Of a stretch of 64,000 bases of DNA, positions 53,301-60,995 are shown one piece after another. The position numbers and the translations under genes were made by a program. The stretch covers positions 1,897,920 through 1,961,919 of the forward strand of contig JAYJMM010000081.1 in NCBI GenBank assembly GCA_037349105.1. The letters run 5' to 3'. Each line of letters opens with the position of its first letter. Within the stretch, counting starts at the first letter, position 1. The DNA is from Limnomonas spitsbergensis (taxonomy: Eukaryota; Chlorophyta; Chlorophyceae; Chlamydomonadales). The notes below the pieces were generated by a model. It saw only the letters and a program-made list of their open reading frames with translations, did not search any database and was not told the origin of the DNA.

Positions 53301-56300
53301 CCGAGCTTCACACAAATAATCACAGTGCCCACCTCGTCCACAAAGTTGCGGTACGGCCCCTCTATGTTCCCTCCGTCGCCGATCACAATGTACATCGGGG
53401 CGCACGTGTCCACCTCGTAGCGGTACACCGGGTGTGAACGTTCATACGCGTGCACATGCCCGCTGAAAACCAGGTCCACACCGTATCTGAGGCGGAGTGA
53501 GAGGGTGGGCAGGGTGAGAGGGTGGGCAGGTAGCCAGGTAGGGGTGGGCAGGTTCAGGAGAGAGGGTGAGAGGGGCTGGGGGGGGGGGGGAATAGGGAGG
53601 AAGCTTGACTGCATGATTCATTCTGGCACCAGGAACTGGTCAGCAAGTGGACAGCATTCACCCTGGAAGGGGTGGTGGTTAACGTGATCCACGGCAAGGT
53701 GACAACAATAAGAGACGTGCAGTTCCATCCTGGCAGAAAATGCGCCTGATTGCCTGTCCTCTGCAACGGCAGTCCGCAAGTCAATATCGTAAGATGTGAA
53801 ACATGCAGTTCAATTCACGGCAGCAGGCAACAAATAATCATGCACCAATAAACTGCAGCCCTCAGGACTCATGTCCCAACTGATGGGGCTCACTGTCAGG
53901 AGATGGGGAGTAAGTAGTTCATTGACGGCAGCAGGCACCTTGGCACTACAGTACTCAATAGTGGAAGGTGAGGCGCAGGCAATACAACACTACGGCAGAA
54001 CCTGGTGGGAAACGAGCAGCAGGCACTGCGGGGTACTCGGGTTCTACAGACAACGACAGTCCCAGGTACGAGACAAGCAGTCAGCACTATTATTGCATAA
54101 GGGTACTCAGACACTACAGCACTACAGTAGTCCCAGGTGGGAGACAAGCAGAAGGCACTGTTATGGTACTCAAGCACTACGGTAGTCAGGCACTACGATA
54201 GTCAGGCACTACAGTAGTCAGGCACTACGGCAATGATTGAACTCACTGATAGAAGATGGGCTCCCAGATGGAGGCAAAGCACTCTTGTTCCTGTAGGCAG
54301 CAGCAATGAACAACACAAGTGAATACAACCCCCCCCCCCTGCTGCACGTGAAGGTGTCATTCCCACACGTCCGAGTGGTAAACAGTGGCTGATTAGCAGC
54401 AGTAAGCAATTTAGTGGATGTGACGCACTCCTGCCCCGCCACTCGTTGTGCATGCTGCTCCTTGCAAAGTCGGAATGCGTGTGGCAAGCCAGGTGGTAGG
54501 AGGCATAAAGTAGAGGACAAGGGTATTGTGGGAGGGTGACTTTGTCTCATTATAACTTGAAAGGGTAAATTGTCCCTTGCTGTAATGTGAAAGGGTGACA
54601 TTGTCCAACCTACTAGTGTGCTAGGGTGACATTGTCCCACCTTCTAGTGTGAAAGGGTGACACTGTCCCACCTTCTAGTGTGAAAGGGTGGTATTGTCCC
54701 ACCTTCTAGTGTGAAAGGGTGACATTGTCCTATCTTCTAGTGTGAAAGGGTGGCATTGTCGCACCTTCTAGTGTGAAAGGGTGGCATTGTCGCACCTTGT
54801 AGTGTGAAAGGGTGACATTGTCCCACCTTCTAGAGTGAAAGGGTGACATCGTCCCACCTTCTAGTGTGCAAGGGTGACATTGTTCCACCTTCTAGTGTGA
54901 AATAGTGACATTGTCCCATCTTCTAGTGTGAAAGGGTGGCATTGTCGCACCTTCTAGTGTGAAAGGGTGACATTGTCCCACCTTCTAGTGTGCAAGGGTG
55001 ACATTGTCCCACCTTCTAGTGTGAAAGGGTGACATTGTCCCACCTTCTAGTGTGAAAGGGTCGCAGTGTCGCACCTTGTAGTGTGAAAGGGTGACATTGT
55101 CCCACCTTGTAGTGTGAAAGGGTGGCATTGTCGCACCTTGTAGTGTGTGTAGTAGGTGTGGTACAAAGGGGCGTGGAACTGGATAAAGAGCCAGGGTGTG
55201 ACCGTCCGGTTGACCGCTGTCAGCTCCTCAATAGCCCACTTGTACTGCGGTGTGCCTGGATAAAAGGGTGACAGGAAAGAGTGACAATGTGCCTCCTTCT
55301 CTTTAACAGCTGCCAGCTCCTCAACGACATACTTGTACTGCGGTGTGCCTGGACAAAAGGGTGGCATGAAAGAGTGAAAATGTGCCTCCTTCTCTTTGAC
55401 AGCTGCCAGCTCCTCATCGACCCACTTGTACTGCGGTGTGCCTGGACAAAAGGGTGACAGGAAAGACTGCCAATGTGCCTTCTACCGGTTGACTGCTGCC
55501 AGCTTCTCAATAGCCCACTGGTACTGCGGTGAGCCTGGACAAAAGGGTCACAAGAAAGAGTGGCAATTTGCCTCCTTCTGTCTCACAGCAGCCAGCTCCT
55601 CAACGACCCACTTGTACTGCGGTGTGCCTGGACAAAAGGGTGGCAGGAAAGACTGCCAATGTGCCTCCTTCTCTTTGACAGCTGCCAGCTCCTCAACGAC
55701 CCATTTGCACTGCGGTGTGCCTGGACAAAAGGGTGACAGGAAAGACTGCCAATGTGCCTCTTTCTCTTTAACAGCTGCCAGCTCCTCAACGAGTGACAGG
55801 AAAGACTGACACCGTGCCTCCTTCTCTTTAACAGCAGCCAGCTCCTCATCGACCCACTTGTACTGCGGTGTGCCTGGACAAAAGGGTGACAGGAAAGACT
55901 GCCAATGTGCCTTCTACCGGTTGACTGCTGCCAGCTTCTCAATGGCCCACTGGTACTGCGGTGAGCCTGGACAAAAGGGTGACAGGAAAGGCTGACACCG
56001 TGCCTCCTTCTCTTTAACAGCAGCCAGCTCCTCATCGACCCACTTGTACTGCGGTGTGCCTGGACAAAAGGGTGACAGGAAAGACTGCCAATGTGCCTTC
56101 TACCGGTTGACTGCTGCCAGCTTCTCAATAGCCCACTGGTACTGCGGTGAGCCTGGACAAAAGGGTGACAGTAAAGAGTGACAATGTGCCTCCTTCTCTT
56201 TAACAGCTGCCAGCTCCTCAACGACCCACTTGTACTGCGGTGTGCCTGCACAAAAGGGTGACAGGAAAGAGTGACAATGTGCCTCCTTCTGGTTCACAGC

Positions 56301-59300
56301 AGCCAGCTCCTCAATGGCCCACTTGCACTGCGGTGTGCTGGGATAAAAGGGTGGCAGGAAAGAGTGACAATGTGCCTCCTTCCGGTTGACCTCTTCCAGC
56401 TTCTCAACGGCACACTTGTACTGCGGTGTGCCTGGACGAAAGGGTGGCAGGAAAGAGTGACAAGTTGCCTCCTTCTGGTTGACCGTTGCCAGCTCCTCAA
56501 TGGCCCACTTGTACTGCGGTGTGCTGCCAGAAAAACATAAACTCACACCGGTACAGCACACATTAATTCGAATGCGCACAGCCGTGGCCACTGGCGCGCA
56601 GTACACACCACTTTCATGTTTCAGGCGTATGCACATGAATTCACACAAGTATTCACACCACCTGTCCATGTTCCTCCCGAGACAAGCAGACTGCAAAACA
56701 CAACTGACAAACACAAAAGACAACCGTCCCCTGGTTTGAACACCCAGAAATCAAGCTCACAACATGAAATAAACAATGAAGAAAAAGCCGTAAGAAAGGA
56801 CCATAAAGAAAGAAACCACTTTACCACAGTAAGGTGATTTCTTTCTTTATGGTCCTTGGTTAATTTTTTTTCCGTTATACCATTATCCCGTTGTTATTTT
56901 ATAATAATCTTCTAAATTAAAAAAAAGTCTAAACCTTATTTTTACCGTAAGACTTCACCGGTATCACAGAATCCGAACCTCACCTTCGTAAAACGGGATG
57001 TAGTTATTCAGAGTGATCCTGCGCTCAATGGTTCAGCAAGGGGGCCGTAAATTAAGGCGTTGGGGTGCTGGTATGTTGGTTATGCCTGTGAACTGATACG
57101 GGGGGTGGATCTATGCAGGGATGGTGACATGCAGTGGTCACTGGTTATGAGTCGTAGCCAAAGTGGTGACCAAACAATTAATTCGGTAAAGCCAAGGCAA
57201 CAAAGAAACATGGAACATGAGTAGCAATGGCCAGTTCGCTTATTCATCAACAAGTTGTCTGGATACAATTTATAGCACGCGGGTTACATGCTCATAAGCA
57301 GGGCCGCCGAGTGCTCAGCACAACTGGATCTTTAGCACAGGGTGTAGCTGGTAGGGTTTAGGGTTGAGGAGGTGTAAATCCGGACACCCGCAGCATACAG
57401 CTTGACGGTCCCTGCAATGGTGGTATAGGTTTGGGGATTTTGACAAAAACAAACTGCAGCTTAAACCTTGATGGTCTGTGCAATGGTAGTTGAGGGTTGA
57501 GGAGATGAAATCATAAACCCGCAGAACTCAGCTTGACAGTCTCTGGTGAAACGTGATTCAGGTTTTAGAAGCTTTAACCCTAACCCTGCAGCTTGCAGCT
57601 TGTAGAAGGTCACTTCAGGCCTGCACAAAATCAAAAAATACCCAGCAGAAAACGGCTACTTGGCTCACGCCTGGCAAAATGGTCTCTGCAACGGTGGTTG
57701 AGGGTCTAGAAATGCAAGCCATGATACCTGCAGCATACAGCTAGGCAGTCTCTGCATCTGTGGTTCAAGGTTTAGACATGCTGACTGCCAACCCTGCAGC
57801 ACTCAGCCTGACATTCTCTACAACGGTGGTTCAGGGACTGCCCACCGTTAACCAACCCTGCAGCACTCAGCCTGACATTCTCTACAACGGTGGTTCAGGG
57901 ACTGCCAACCGTTAATCAGCCCTGCAGCTTACAGCTTGACAGTCTCTGCAAGGGTGGTGGAGTAGTAAAGGTTGTTGTTGATGTTTCCGAAGTCGGCGGT
58001 GGTGCCAGGGACGGGGAAGCGCGCAGAGTACGCTTGGAACGGGTGGTTCTCCGGGTAAGAAAACGAGCTTGTCGCAGAGGTGATGAGGGCAGAGATCCCG
58101 CTTGCCTCTATGCATGGGATGGGTGGGTGGGCAAGGAGGTAGGACCTGGATCAGGATGCTATGAACATACTGGTCTCATTTTCCGGGTATGGCAACGGAA
58201 GTTGTTTGAGAAGTTGATCAGAGCAGCAATCCCGCATGCCCCTGTGCACCATGTGGGATCGCTGCTCTGATCAACTTCTGAACGAGGCCAGGATGGGGAA
58301 GAAAGGCGTAGGTGAGGCAGATCAGGACGCTATTCACATATCATGTGGCGGGTATGAAACGGAGCTAGTCGTCGAAGGGATGAGAGTAGAGACCCCAATT
58401 GCCTCTGTGCACCGGATGGGTGGGTGGGCACGGGGGTGGTAGCTGGATCAGAACGCTTGGAACATATCATTTGCCTGGCATGAAACCGAGTATTCATATG
58501 ACTGCCCGCACCTATCTTGTCATTGCCTGCACACGACAGCATGAGGACCAACACCAGCAGCAGCTCCCACAGCAGCAGGATCGTCAGATGGGTTCAAGAC
58601 AAGTACTCTACATGTGTCCGCCCTCACCTATTTCATGGTTTCCCGCACACGTCAGCAAGGGCACGTGCGCCAGCAACGGCTCCCACAGCACCGAGAAGGC
58701 GTCCCAGCGGTTCTGATTCGTCCCCTGGTCCGTGTCCGCATCATTGTTGGGGTCCAGGGCGCTGTAATGGTCAGCGTAAGACAGGTCGCCAGGCAGGATG
58801 ATGACGGAGGGCTGGTTCCGGAGCATGCGTGAGAGTGTCAAGGTGGAGTTTACAGTCTGTCCCACGTCGGACATCAGCCCGATGCGGAGGGGATACATCG
58901 GCCTACGGAGGGGGGAGGAGGGGGCCAGCTACGGAGGGGGGAAGGAGGGGGCGAGAAGCTTTTTATCTAGTGCACATCTGACCACCTTTGTCACGCCAGT
59001 GGGCCGATCGGGAACAAGCCTTGACCGGCCTACAGCCATCATTGGCCCTAGCAGCAGAGCAGGCTACCCCAGGCCTGTGCCAGCCATAGGCTGTGACGCT
59101 GCTGAAGGCGCAAAAAATAATAGAGATGGCGAGAAGTTTGTTTCACGTCAGGCCCTGCTGGCTCCCCCAGGTCCTGCTGGCTCCCCCAGGCCCTGCTGGC
59201 TCACCCAGGCCCTGCTGGCTCCCCCAGGCCCTGCTGGCTTCCCCAGGCCCTGCTGGCTCCCCCATACCCTGCTGGCTCCCCTAGGCCCTGCTGGCTCCCC

Positions 59301-60612
59301 CAGGCCCTGTTGGCTCCCCCAGGCCCTGCTGGCTCCCCCATACCCTGCTGGCTCCCCCAGACCCTGCTGGCTCCCCCAGACCCTGCTGGCTCCCCCAGAC
59401 CCTGCTGGCTCCCCCAGGCCCTGCTGGCTCCCCCAGACCCTGCTGGCTCCCCCAGACCCTGCTGGCTCCTCCAGACCCTGCTGGCTCCCCCAGGCCCTGC
59501 TGGCTCCCCCACGTCCTGCTGGCTCCCCCAGGCCCTGCTGGCTCCCCCAGACCCTGCTGGCTCCCCCAGACCCTGCTAGCTCCCCCAGACCCTGCTAGCT
59601 CCCCCAGACCCTGCTGGCTCCCCCATGCTCTGCTGGATCCCCCATGCCCTGCTGGCTCCCCCAGGCCCTGCTGGCTCCCCCAGACCCTGCTAGCTCCCCC
59701 AGGCCATGCTGGCTCCCCCAGGCCATGCTGGCTCCCCCAGGCCATGCTGGCTCCAGACCCGTGCACGTGGTCGGGTGAGTGGAGGGGTGTGTTGTCGTGT
59801 GATTGGATGGGGTGTGTTGTCGGGTGAGTGTATGGGGTGTGTGGCTGGGTGAGTGGATGCGTGTGCGGTTGGGTGATTGGATGTGGTGTGTGGTCGGGTG
59901 AGTGGAGGTTGTACTTGGTCGGGGGTGAATTGATGGGGCGTGTGGTCGGGTGAATGAAGGGGGGGGTGGAGTGAGTATGTGGGTGTGTGGTTGGGTGGGT
60001 GGATGAGGTGTGTGGTTGAGTGAGTGTAGGGGTGCATGGTCGGCCAGCTGGGTGGGGGTGTGGTCGGGTGAGTGGGGGGGGGGGGGTGATCGGATGAGAT
60101 GTGTGGTTGGGTGGGTGGATGGTGTGTGTGGTCGTGTGAGTGGAGGGGCGGTGGTCACGTGTGTGGAGGGTGTGTGTGCTTGGGCGATGGGAGGGGGGAG
60201 CCAAGGGAGTAAGAAAATACACACAATGTGACAAGATGATCATGCCCCACAGTAAGAAGTGAGAACTACGTGTGGTCTCCAATCCTTCATGATGTTTTAC
60301 TGATCCCTAGGTTAAGTCGATTAGACCTTCCCGTACAGGATATGCTCACTTTTCTCCATCTCATCGCAAATGTGGATCAATCACTCGACGGTATCTCAGT
60401 AATCTTTTGCGATTTCCCTCATGAACAGCTACGGCATGCCCACATCATAGTTTCACAATGTGCTCTTGAGATTCAATCGCACTCACGTGTGGGGCAGCGT
60501 TGTGAAGTTGTGTTGAGCCGACCAAGTCAAGCCGTCACCAACGGTGTAGGAGAAGGTTACTGCGGGCGGCAGGCCGGCCAGAAGCACATGACTGATCCAT
60601 GGGGACAGGTAG
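40557..60612 (-). CDS. Purple acid phosphatase (metallophosphoesterase), partial 5' end
   Basis: Exons in transcription order: 60612-60487, 58902-58628, 58107-57933, 57018-56984, 55255-55137, 54290-54247, 53486-53333, 52721-52608, 48137-48100, 46135-46082, 42373 to about 42170, and 41335-40557 (stop). All phases match up to 42373. All five dinuclear-metal motifs are present: SDVGQ (DxG), GDLSYADHY (GDxxY), GNHEIE, IQFHA (V/I-xxH) and GHVHAYER. A fibronectin-like N-terminal piece precedes them ([20 protein letters not shown]). Late family motifs [17 protein letters not shown] and W-YRNVDP follow. PAPs hydrolyse phosphate esters in secreted or vacuolar compartments, often under phosphate starvation. 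The last exon adds a Ser/Asn tract and a transmembrane helix. How 42170 joins 41335 is unresolved, and the signal peptide exon was not found. Confidence 0.85.
40857..40980. repeat. Trinucleotide tract (GTT/GCT) coding for Asn/Ser
   Basis: Mixed GTT, GCT and ACT triplets on the plus strand, in the terminal exon. Expected to vary in length without frameshift. Confidence 0.85.
41395..41720. repeat. Two small arrays: 45-bp x2 and 51-bp x3
   Basis: The first unit contains TTGGAGTCCAACAGGGCACT and GCCCCGCTGCGCGG, and also recurs at 42480-42610 and near 47900-47960. The second unit is CTGAGGAGGATGTG plus GAAGGAGGAGGAGGATAGGC; on the minus strand it gives CTCCTCCTTCAG, an acceptor-like sequence. Confidence 0.7.
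42028..42170. repeat. Interstitial telomere-type TTTAGGG run between direct repeats
   Basis: Four TTTAGGG units at about 42082-42110 with degenerate copies after them. Nearly the same sequence (TATAACCTGCTGGGAT on the minus strand, with GGGGATCAGA) flanks the run at about 42028-42075 and 42125-42170. Confidence 0.75.
42170..42373 (-). CDS. PAP gene exon, end of the phosphatase domain
   Basis: The acceptor TGAGCGCAG leaves one G that completes the Trp codon split at 46082, giving [20 protein letters not shown]. This matches the W-x-RN-D ending of PAP domains. The frame then continues through a Cys-containing region ([17 protein letters not shown]). The donor is uncertain. Confidence 0.6.
43620..45115. 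repeat. 16-bp satellite TGGAGTACAAGGGGTC, about 90 copies
   Basis: Highly regular, with scattered AAGG/ATGG variants. The unit is not a multiple of three, so all six frames run open with a 16-residue protein period ([16 protein letters not shown]). The resulting frames of up to 794 residues are not genes. It fills a PAP intron. Confidence 0.95.
45135..45575. repeat. 16-bp satellite TGGAGCACAGGGCATC, about 27 copies
   Basis: Same length and frame as the neighbouring array but a different, nearly invariant sequence. The switch between the two is abrupt at about 45110-45140. Confidence 0.95.
45840..46030. repeat. 12-bp degenerate repeat AGGTTCACACTC
   Basis: About 14 units of AGGTTCCCACTC/AGGTTCACACTC. 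On the minus strand they give GTGTGAACCTGA, donor-like, just after the donor at 46081. Confidence 0.75.
46082..46135 (-). CDS. PAP gene exon with SFGH motif
   Basis: 54 bases; acceptor TTTTGTTCGCAG supplies T to complete Ser, then [17 protein letters not shown] and TG of a Trp codon before GTGAGG. The phases match both neighbours. Confidence 0.75.
47250..47700. repeat. Degenerate repeat of about 62 bp with TTTAGGG-like motifs, 6-7 copies
   Basis: The unit includes ACACCGAGGGTTCAGGGCTT, AGGCAAAGTGTTTAGAG and CACACGTGNATCCTGGCC. On the minus strand each has GTGTGGCCAG/GATTCACG, acceptor-like. Intronic in the PAP gene. Confidence 0.75.
48100..48137 (-). CDS. PAP gene exon with [10 protein letters not shown]
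   Basis: 38 bases; acceptor ATTTTGTCAG, donor CCTAG/GTGCGG. It encodes [12 protein letters not shown] and the first two bases of Ser, completed by the exon at 46135 (SFGH). Confidence 0.7.
48495..48635. repeat. 15-bp repeat GTAAAAAACGTCTCT
   Basis: About nine copies. On the minus strand each is TTTTTTACAG/AGACG, resembling a 3' splice site, upstream of the exon at 48137. Confidence 0.75.
48885..50350. repeat. GTAC-rich quasi-palindromic satellite
   Basis: About 1.45 kb of GGTACTGGTACGGTGCCAGT and TACTGGTATGTTACTGG-type units of about 20 and 41 bp. GGTACC and CCAGTAC/GTACTGG pairs give dense dyad symmetry. Frames rich in Tyr, Val and Gly are artefacts. Confidence 0.9.
50385..50472 (-). pseudogene. 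Diverged copy of a PAP exon edge
   Basis: On the minus strand GTGGTTTCAG/GCAACAACCCATTTGGGC and, further on, GTGGAGGGGAACAC, CTTTGGGGG. This aligns with 52350-52266 and with the end of the exon at 52608 (GAGGGGAACACGCATTGGGG). Confidence 0.5.
50485..52262. repeat. 28-31 bp satellite, about 60 copies
   Basis: Plus-strand unit CATACTCCCCCTCTCACCCA plus CCCCTATGAG. On the minus strand it carries GTGAGAGGGGGAGTATG, and the CACCTGCCCC variants read GGGGCAG/GTGAGAGG. The first unit starts at the donor-like end of the exon copy at 52266. Confidence 0.9.
52266..52350 (-). pseudogene. Diverged copy of a PAP exon end
   Basis: Minus strand: TTTCAG/GCAACCTCCCATTTC, then ACATGCACTGGGGCGCTC, ending CGCCGGCAG/GTGAGG. 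It encodes [11 protein letters not shown] beside the true exon's [11 protein letters not shown]. It could also be a used alternative exon. Confidence 0.55.
52355..52607. repeat. 42-bp repeat with GTGAG at one end and TTTCAG at the other, six copies
   Basis: Minus-strand unit: GTGAGAGGGGGGCGGGGTTG, TGCTCATGGGGCACGG, TTTCAG. The array starts at the real donor CGGCAG/GTGAGA of the exon ending at 52608. Each unit boundary therefore reads TTTCAG/GTGAGAG, an acceptor and donor back to back. Confidence 0.9.
52608..52721 (-). CDS. PAP gene exon
   Basis: 38 codons, phase 0 to phase 0; acceptor CTTTCCTTCAG, donor CGGCAG/GTGAGA. It encodes [17 protein letters not shown], then [18 protein letters not shown] and QRQ, the variable loop before the QPxWSA motif. 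Confidence 0.65.
53333..53486 (-). CDS. PAP gene exon with GHVH motif
   Basis: One base plus 51 codons; acceptor CTCCGCCTCAG, donor GACGAG/GTGGGC. It encodes [20 protein letters not shown] and [12 protein letters not shown]. The two His of GHVH are metal ligands in PAPs. Confidence 0.85.
53900..54240. repeat. Degenerate CACTACGGTAGTCAGG repeat
   Basis: Irregular units of AGGCACTACGGTAGTC and related GGGTACTCAGACACTAC sequence. Intronic in the PAP gene. Confidence 0.6.
54247..54290 (-). CDS. PAP gene small exon
   Basis: 44 bases; acceptor CTGCCTACAG, donor TATCA/GTGAGT. It encodes [14 protein letters not shown] and two bases of Gln. It joins HYTHYK-type sequence before it to YGVDLVF after it, as expected for the family. 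Confidence 0.8.
54590..55136. repeat. 32-bp array of a PAP exon end plus donor, about 17 copies
   Basis: Minus-strand unit: ACTAG/AAGGTGGGACAATG, TCACCCTTTCAC. The real exon ends CACTACAAG/GTGCGACAATG at 55137 and the array starts there. The unit is thus the last exon bases plus the first 20 or so intron bases. Confidence 0.9.
55137..55255 (-). CDS. PAP gene exon with the xxxH motif
   Basis: 119 bases; acceptor TTTATCCAG, donor TACAAG/GTGCGA. It encodes [20 protein letters not shown], then [23 protein letters not shown] carries the metal-binding His. This is the only copy of the exon start that continues into the rest of the exon. Confidence 0.85.
55256..56535. repeat. About 14 tandem copies of a PAP exon 5' edge, period about 93 bp
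   Basis: On the minus strand each unit carries CCTTTTGTCCAG/GCACACC, GCAGTACAAGTGG and the next ten or so codons (TPQYKWxxEELAAV), then [12 protein letters not shown] and the next acceptor. Most units are 93 bp, so the frame stays open over many units (for example a 207-residue frame at 56100-56723). All lie upstream of the true exon at 55255. Confidence 0.9.
56984..57018 (-). CDS. PAP gene micro-exon
   Basis: 35 bases; acceptor TTGAGCGCAG, donor GAAG/GTGAGG. It encodes [11 protein letters not shown] with split codons on both sides. It links VKL before it to GTPQYKW after it, a contiguous family motif. Confidence 0.8.
57340..57932. repeat. Degraded copies of a PAP exon end plus donor
   Basis: The exon ends GCAGAGACTGTCAAGCT/GTAAGC. 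About seven diverged copies (for example GTAGAGAATGTCAGGCTGAG, TGCTGCAGGG twice near 57800-57880) lie downstream in the transcript, spaced about 60-75 bp apart. Confidence 0.65.
57933..58107 (-). CDS. PAP gene exon
   Basis: 175 bases with split codons at both ends; acceptor CCATGCATAG, donor AAGCT/GTAAGC. It completes GNHEIE and encodes [18 protein letters not shown], then [14 protein letters not shown], matching the PAP region after the GNHE loop. Confidence 0.82.
58490..58545 (-). pseudogene. Copy of a PAP exon end with GNHE-like sequence
   Basis: Minus strand: TGCAGGCAATGACAAGATAG, GTGCGGGCAG. It encodes [10 protein letters not shown] beside the true LTCAGNHEI and keeps a GT after the G. 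The metal-binding His is lost. It lies in the intron after the real exon. Confidence 0.6.
58628..58902 (-). CDS. PAP gene exon with DxG, GDxxY and GNHE motifs
   Basis: 275 bases with split codons at both ends; acceptor CCCTCCGTAG, donor AAATAG/GTGAGG. It encodes [48 protein letters not shown] and [10 protein letters not shown]. These hold most of the metal ligands of the active site. Confidence 0.9.
59155..59760. repeat. 19-bp satellite CTGCTGGCTCCCCCAGGCC, about 32 copies
   Basis: Lies in a PAP intron. Each plus-strand unit has CCCCCAG; the 19-residue frames ([19 protein letters not shown]) are artefacts. A GTGTGGTCGGGTGAGTGGA-type degenerate region follows to about 60190. Confidence 0.92.
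60245..60440 (+). mobile_element. Dispersed repeat shared with 24750-24940
   Basis: Second copy, opposite strand to the PAP gene, between PAP exons. The open frame reads [16 protein letters not shown] and [19 protein letters not shown]. Confidence 0.4.
60487..60612 (-). CDS. PAP gene exon, end of the fibronectin-like domain
   Basis: 126 bases with split codons at both ends; acceptor CCCTTCCGCAG, donor CACAC/GTGAGT. It encodes [20 protein letters not shown], then [20 protein letters not shown]. This is the HHVxLTGLxPxTxYxYxVGD pattern preceding the PAP catalytic domain. Earlier exons were not found. Confidence 0.82.
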
Positions 60613-60929
60613 CTGCGGAAGGGTTATGAGGGACAAGTGTGAACACTTAGTGCACACCAGGCGGTATTCTGGGGCAGCCGTGCGGTAGTGTTTTTTTTGT
60701 AAGCCATAAAAGGACCCAGGTAGAAAACAAAGCCATAACTAATTATTTAAAATCAGGGAAAAGCTGCCTGGCGGAAAATGTAAAAAGGAATTTTGCTGCC
60801 ACGGCTCGATCATGTTCACACTCCTAAGATTGACTGATTGGACTGAAATTGCAACAAATGTGTTACAGTTAAATTGCTAAACAAATGGGACAGGAGTCTA
60901 GTTGGTGTTACGTATTGCTTCTTAGCTTT

Positions 60930-60995
60930 GCGGGGCTTCGCTCCCAACCCCTCACCGGGGGCCGCAGGCCCCGGACCCCCAGGTCCCCGGCGGAA
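60930..60995. repeat. GC-rich double-hairpin repeat
   Basis: GCGGGGCTTCGCTCCCAACC, then CCGGGGGCCGCAGGCCCCGG, then ACCCCCAGG. It contains overlapping inverted repeats. The style resembles the palindromic repeats described in organelle genomes of Haematococcus and related algae. Confidence 0.55.

Noticed and set aside
59281..60282. 333-residue minus-strand frame and 266-residue plus-strand frame
   Set aside because: Product of the 19-bp satellite plus a GT-rich degenerate region; it lies within a PAP intron.
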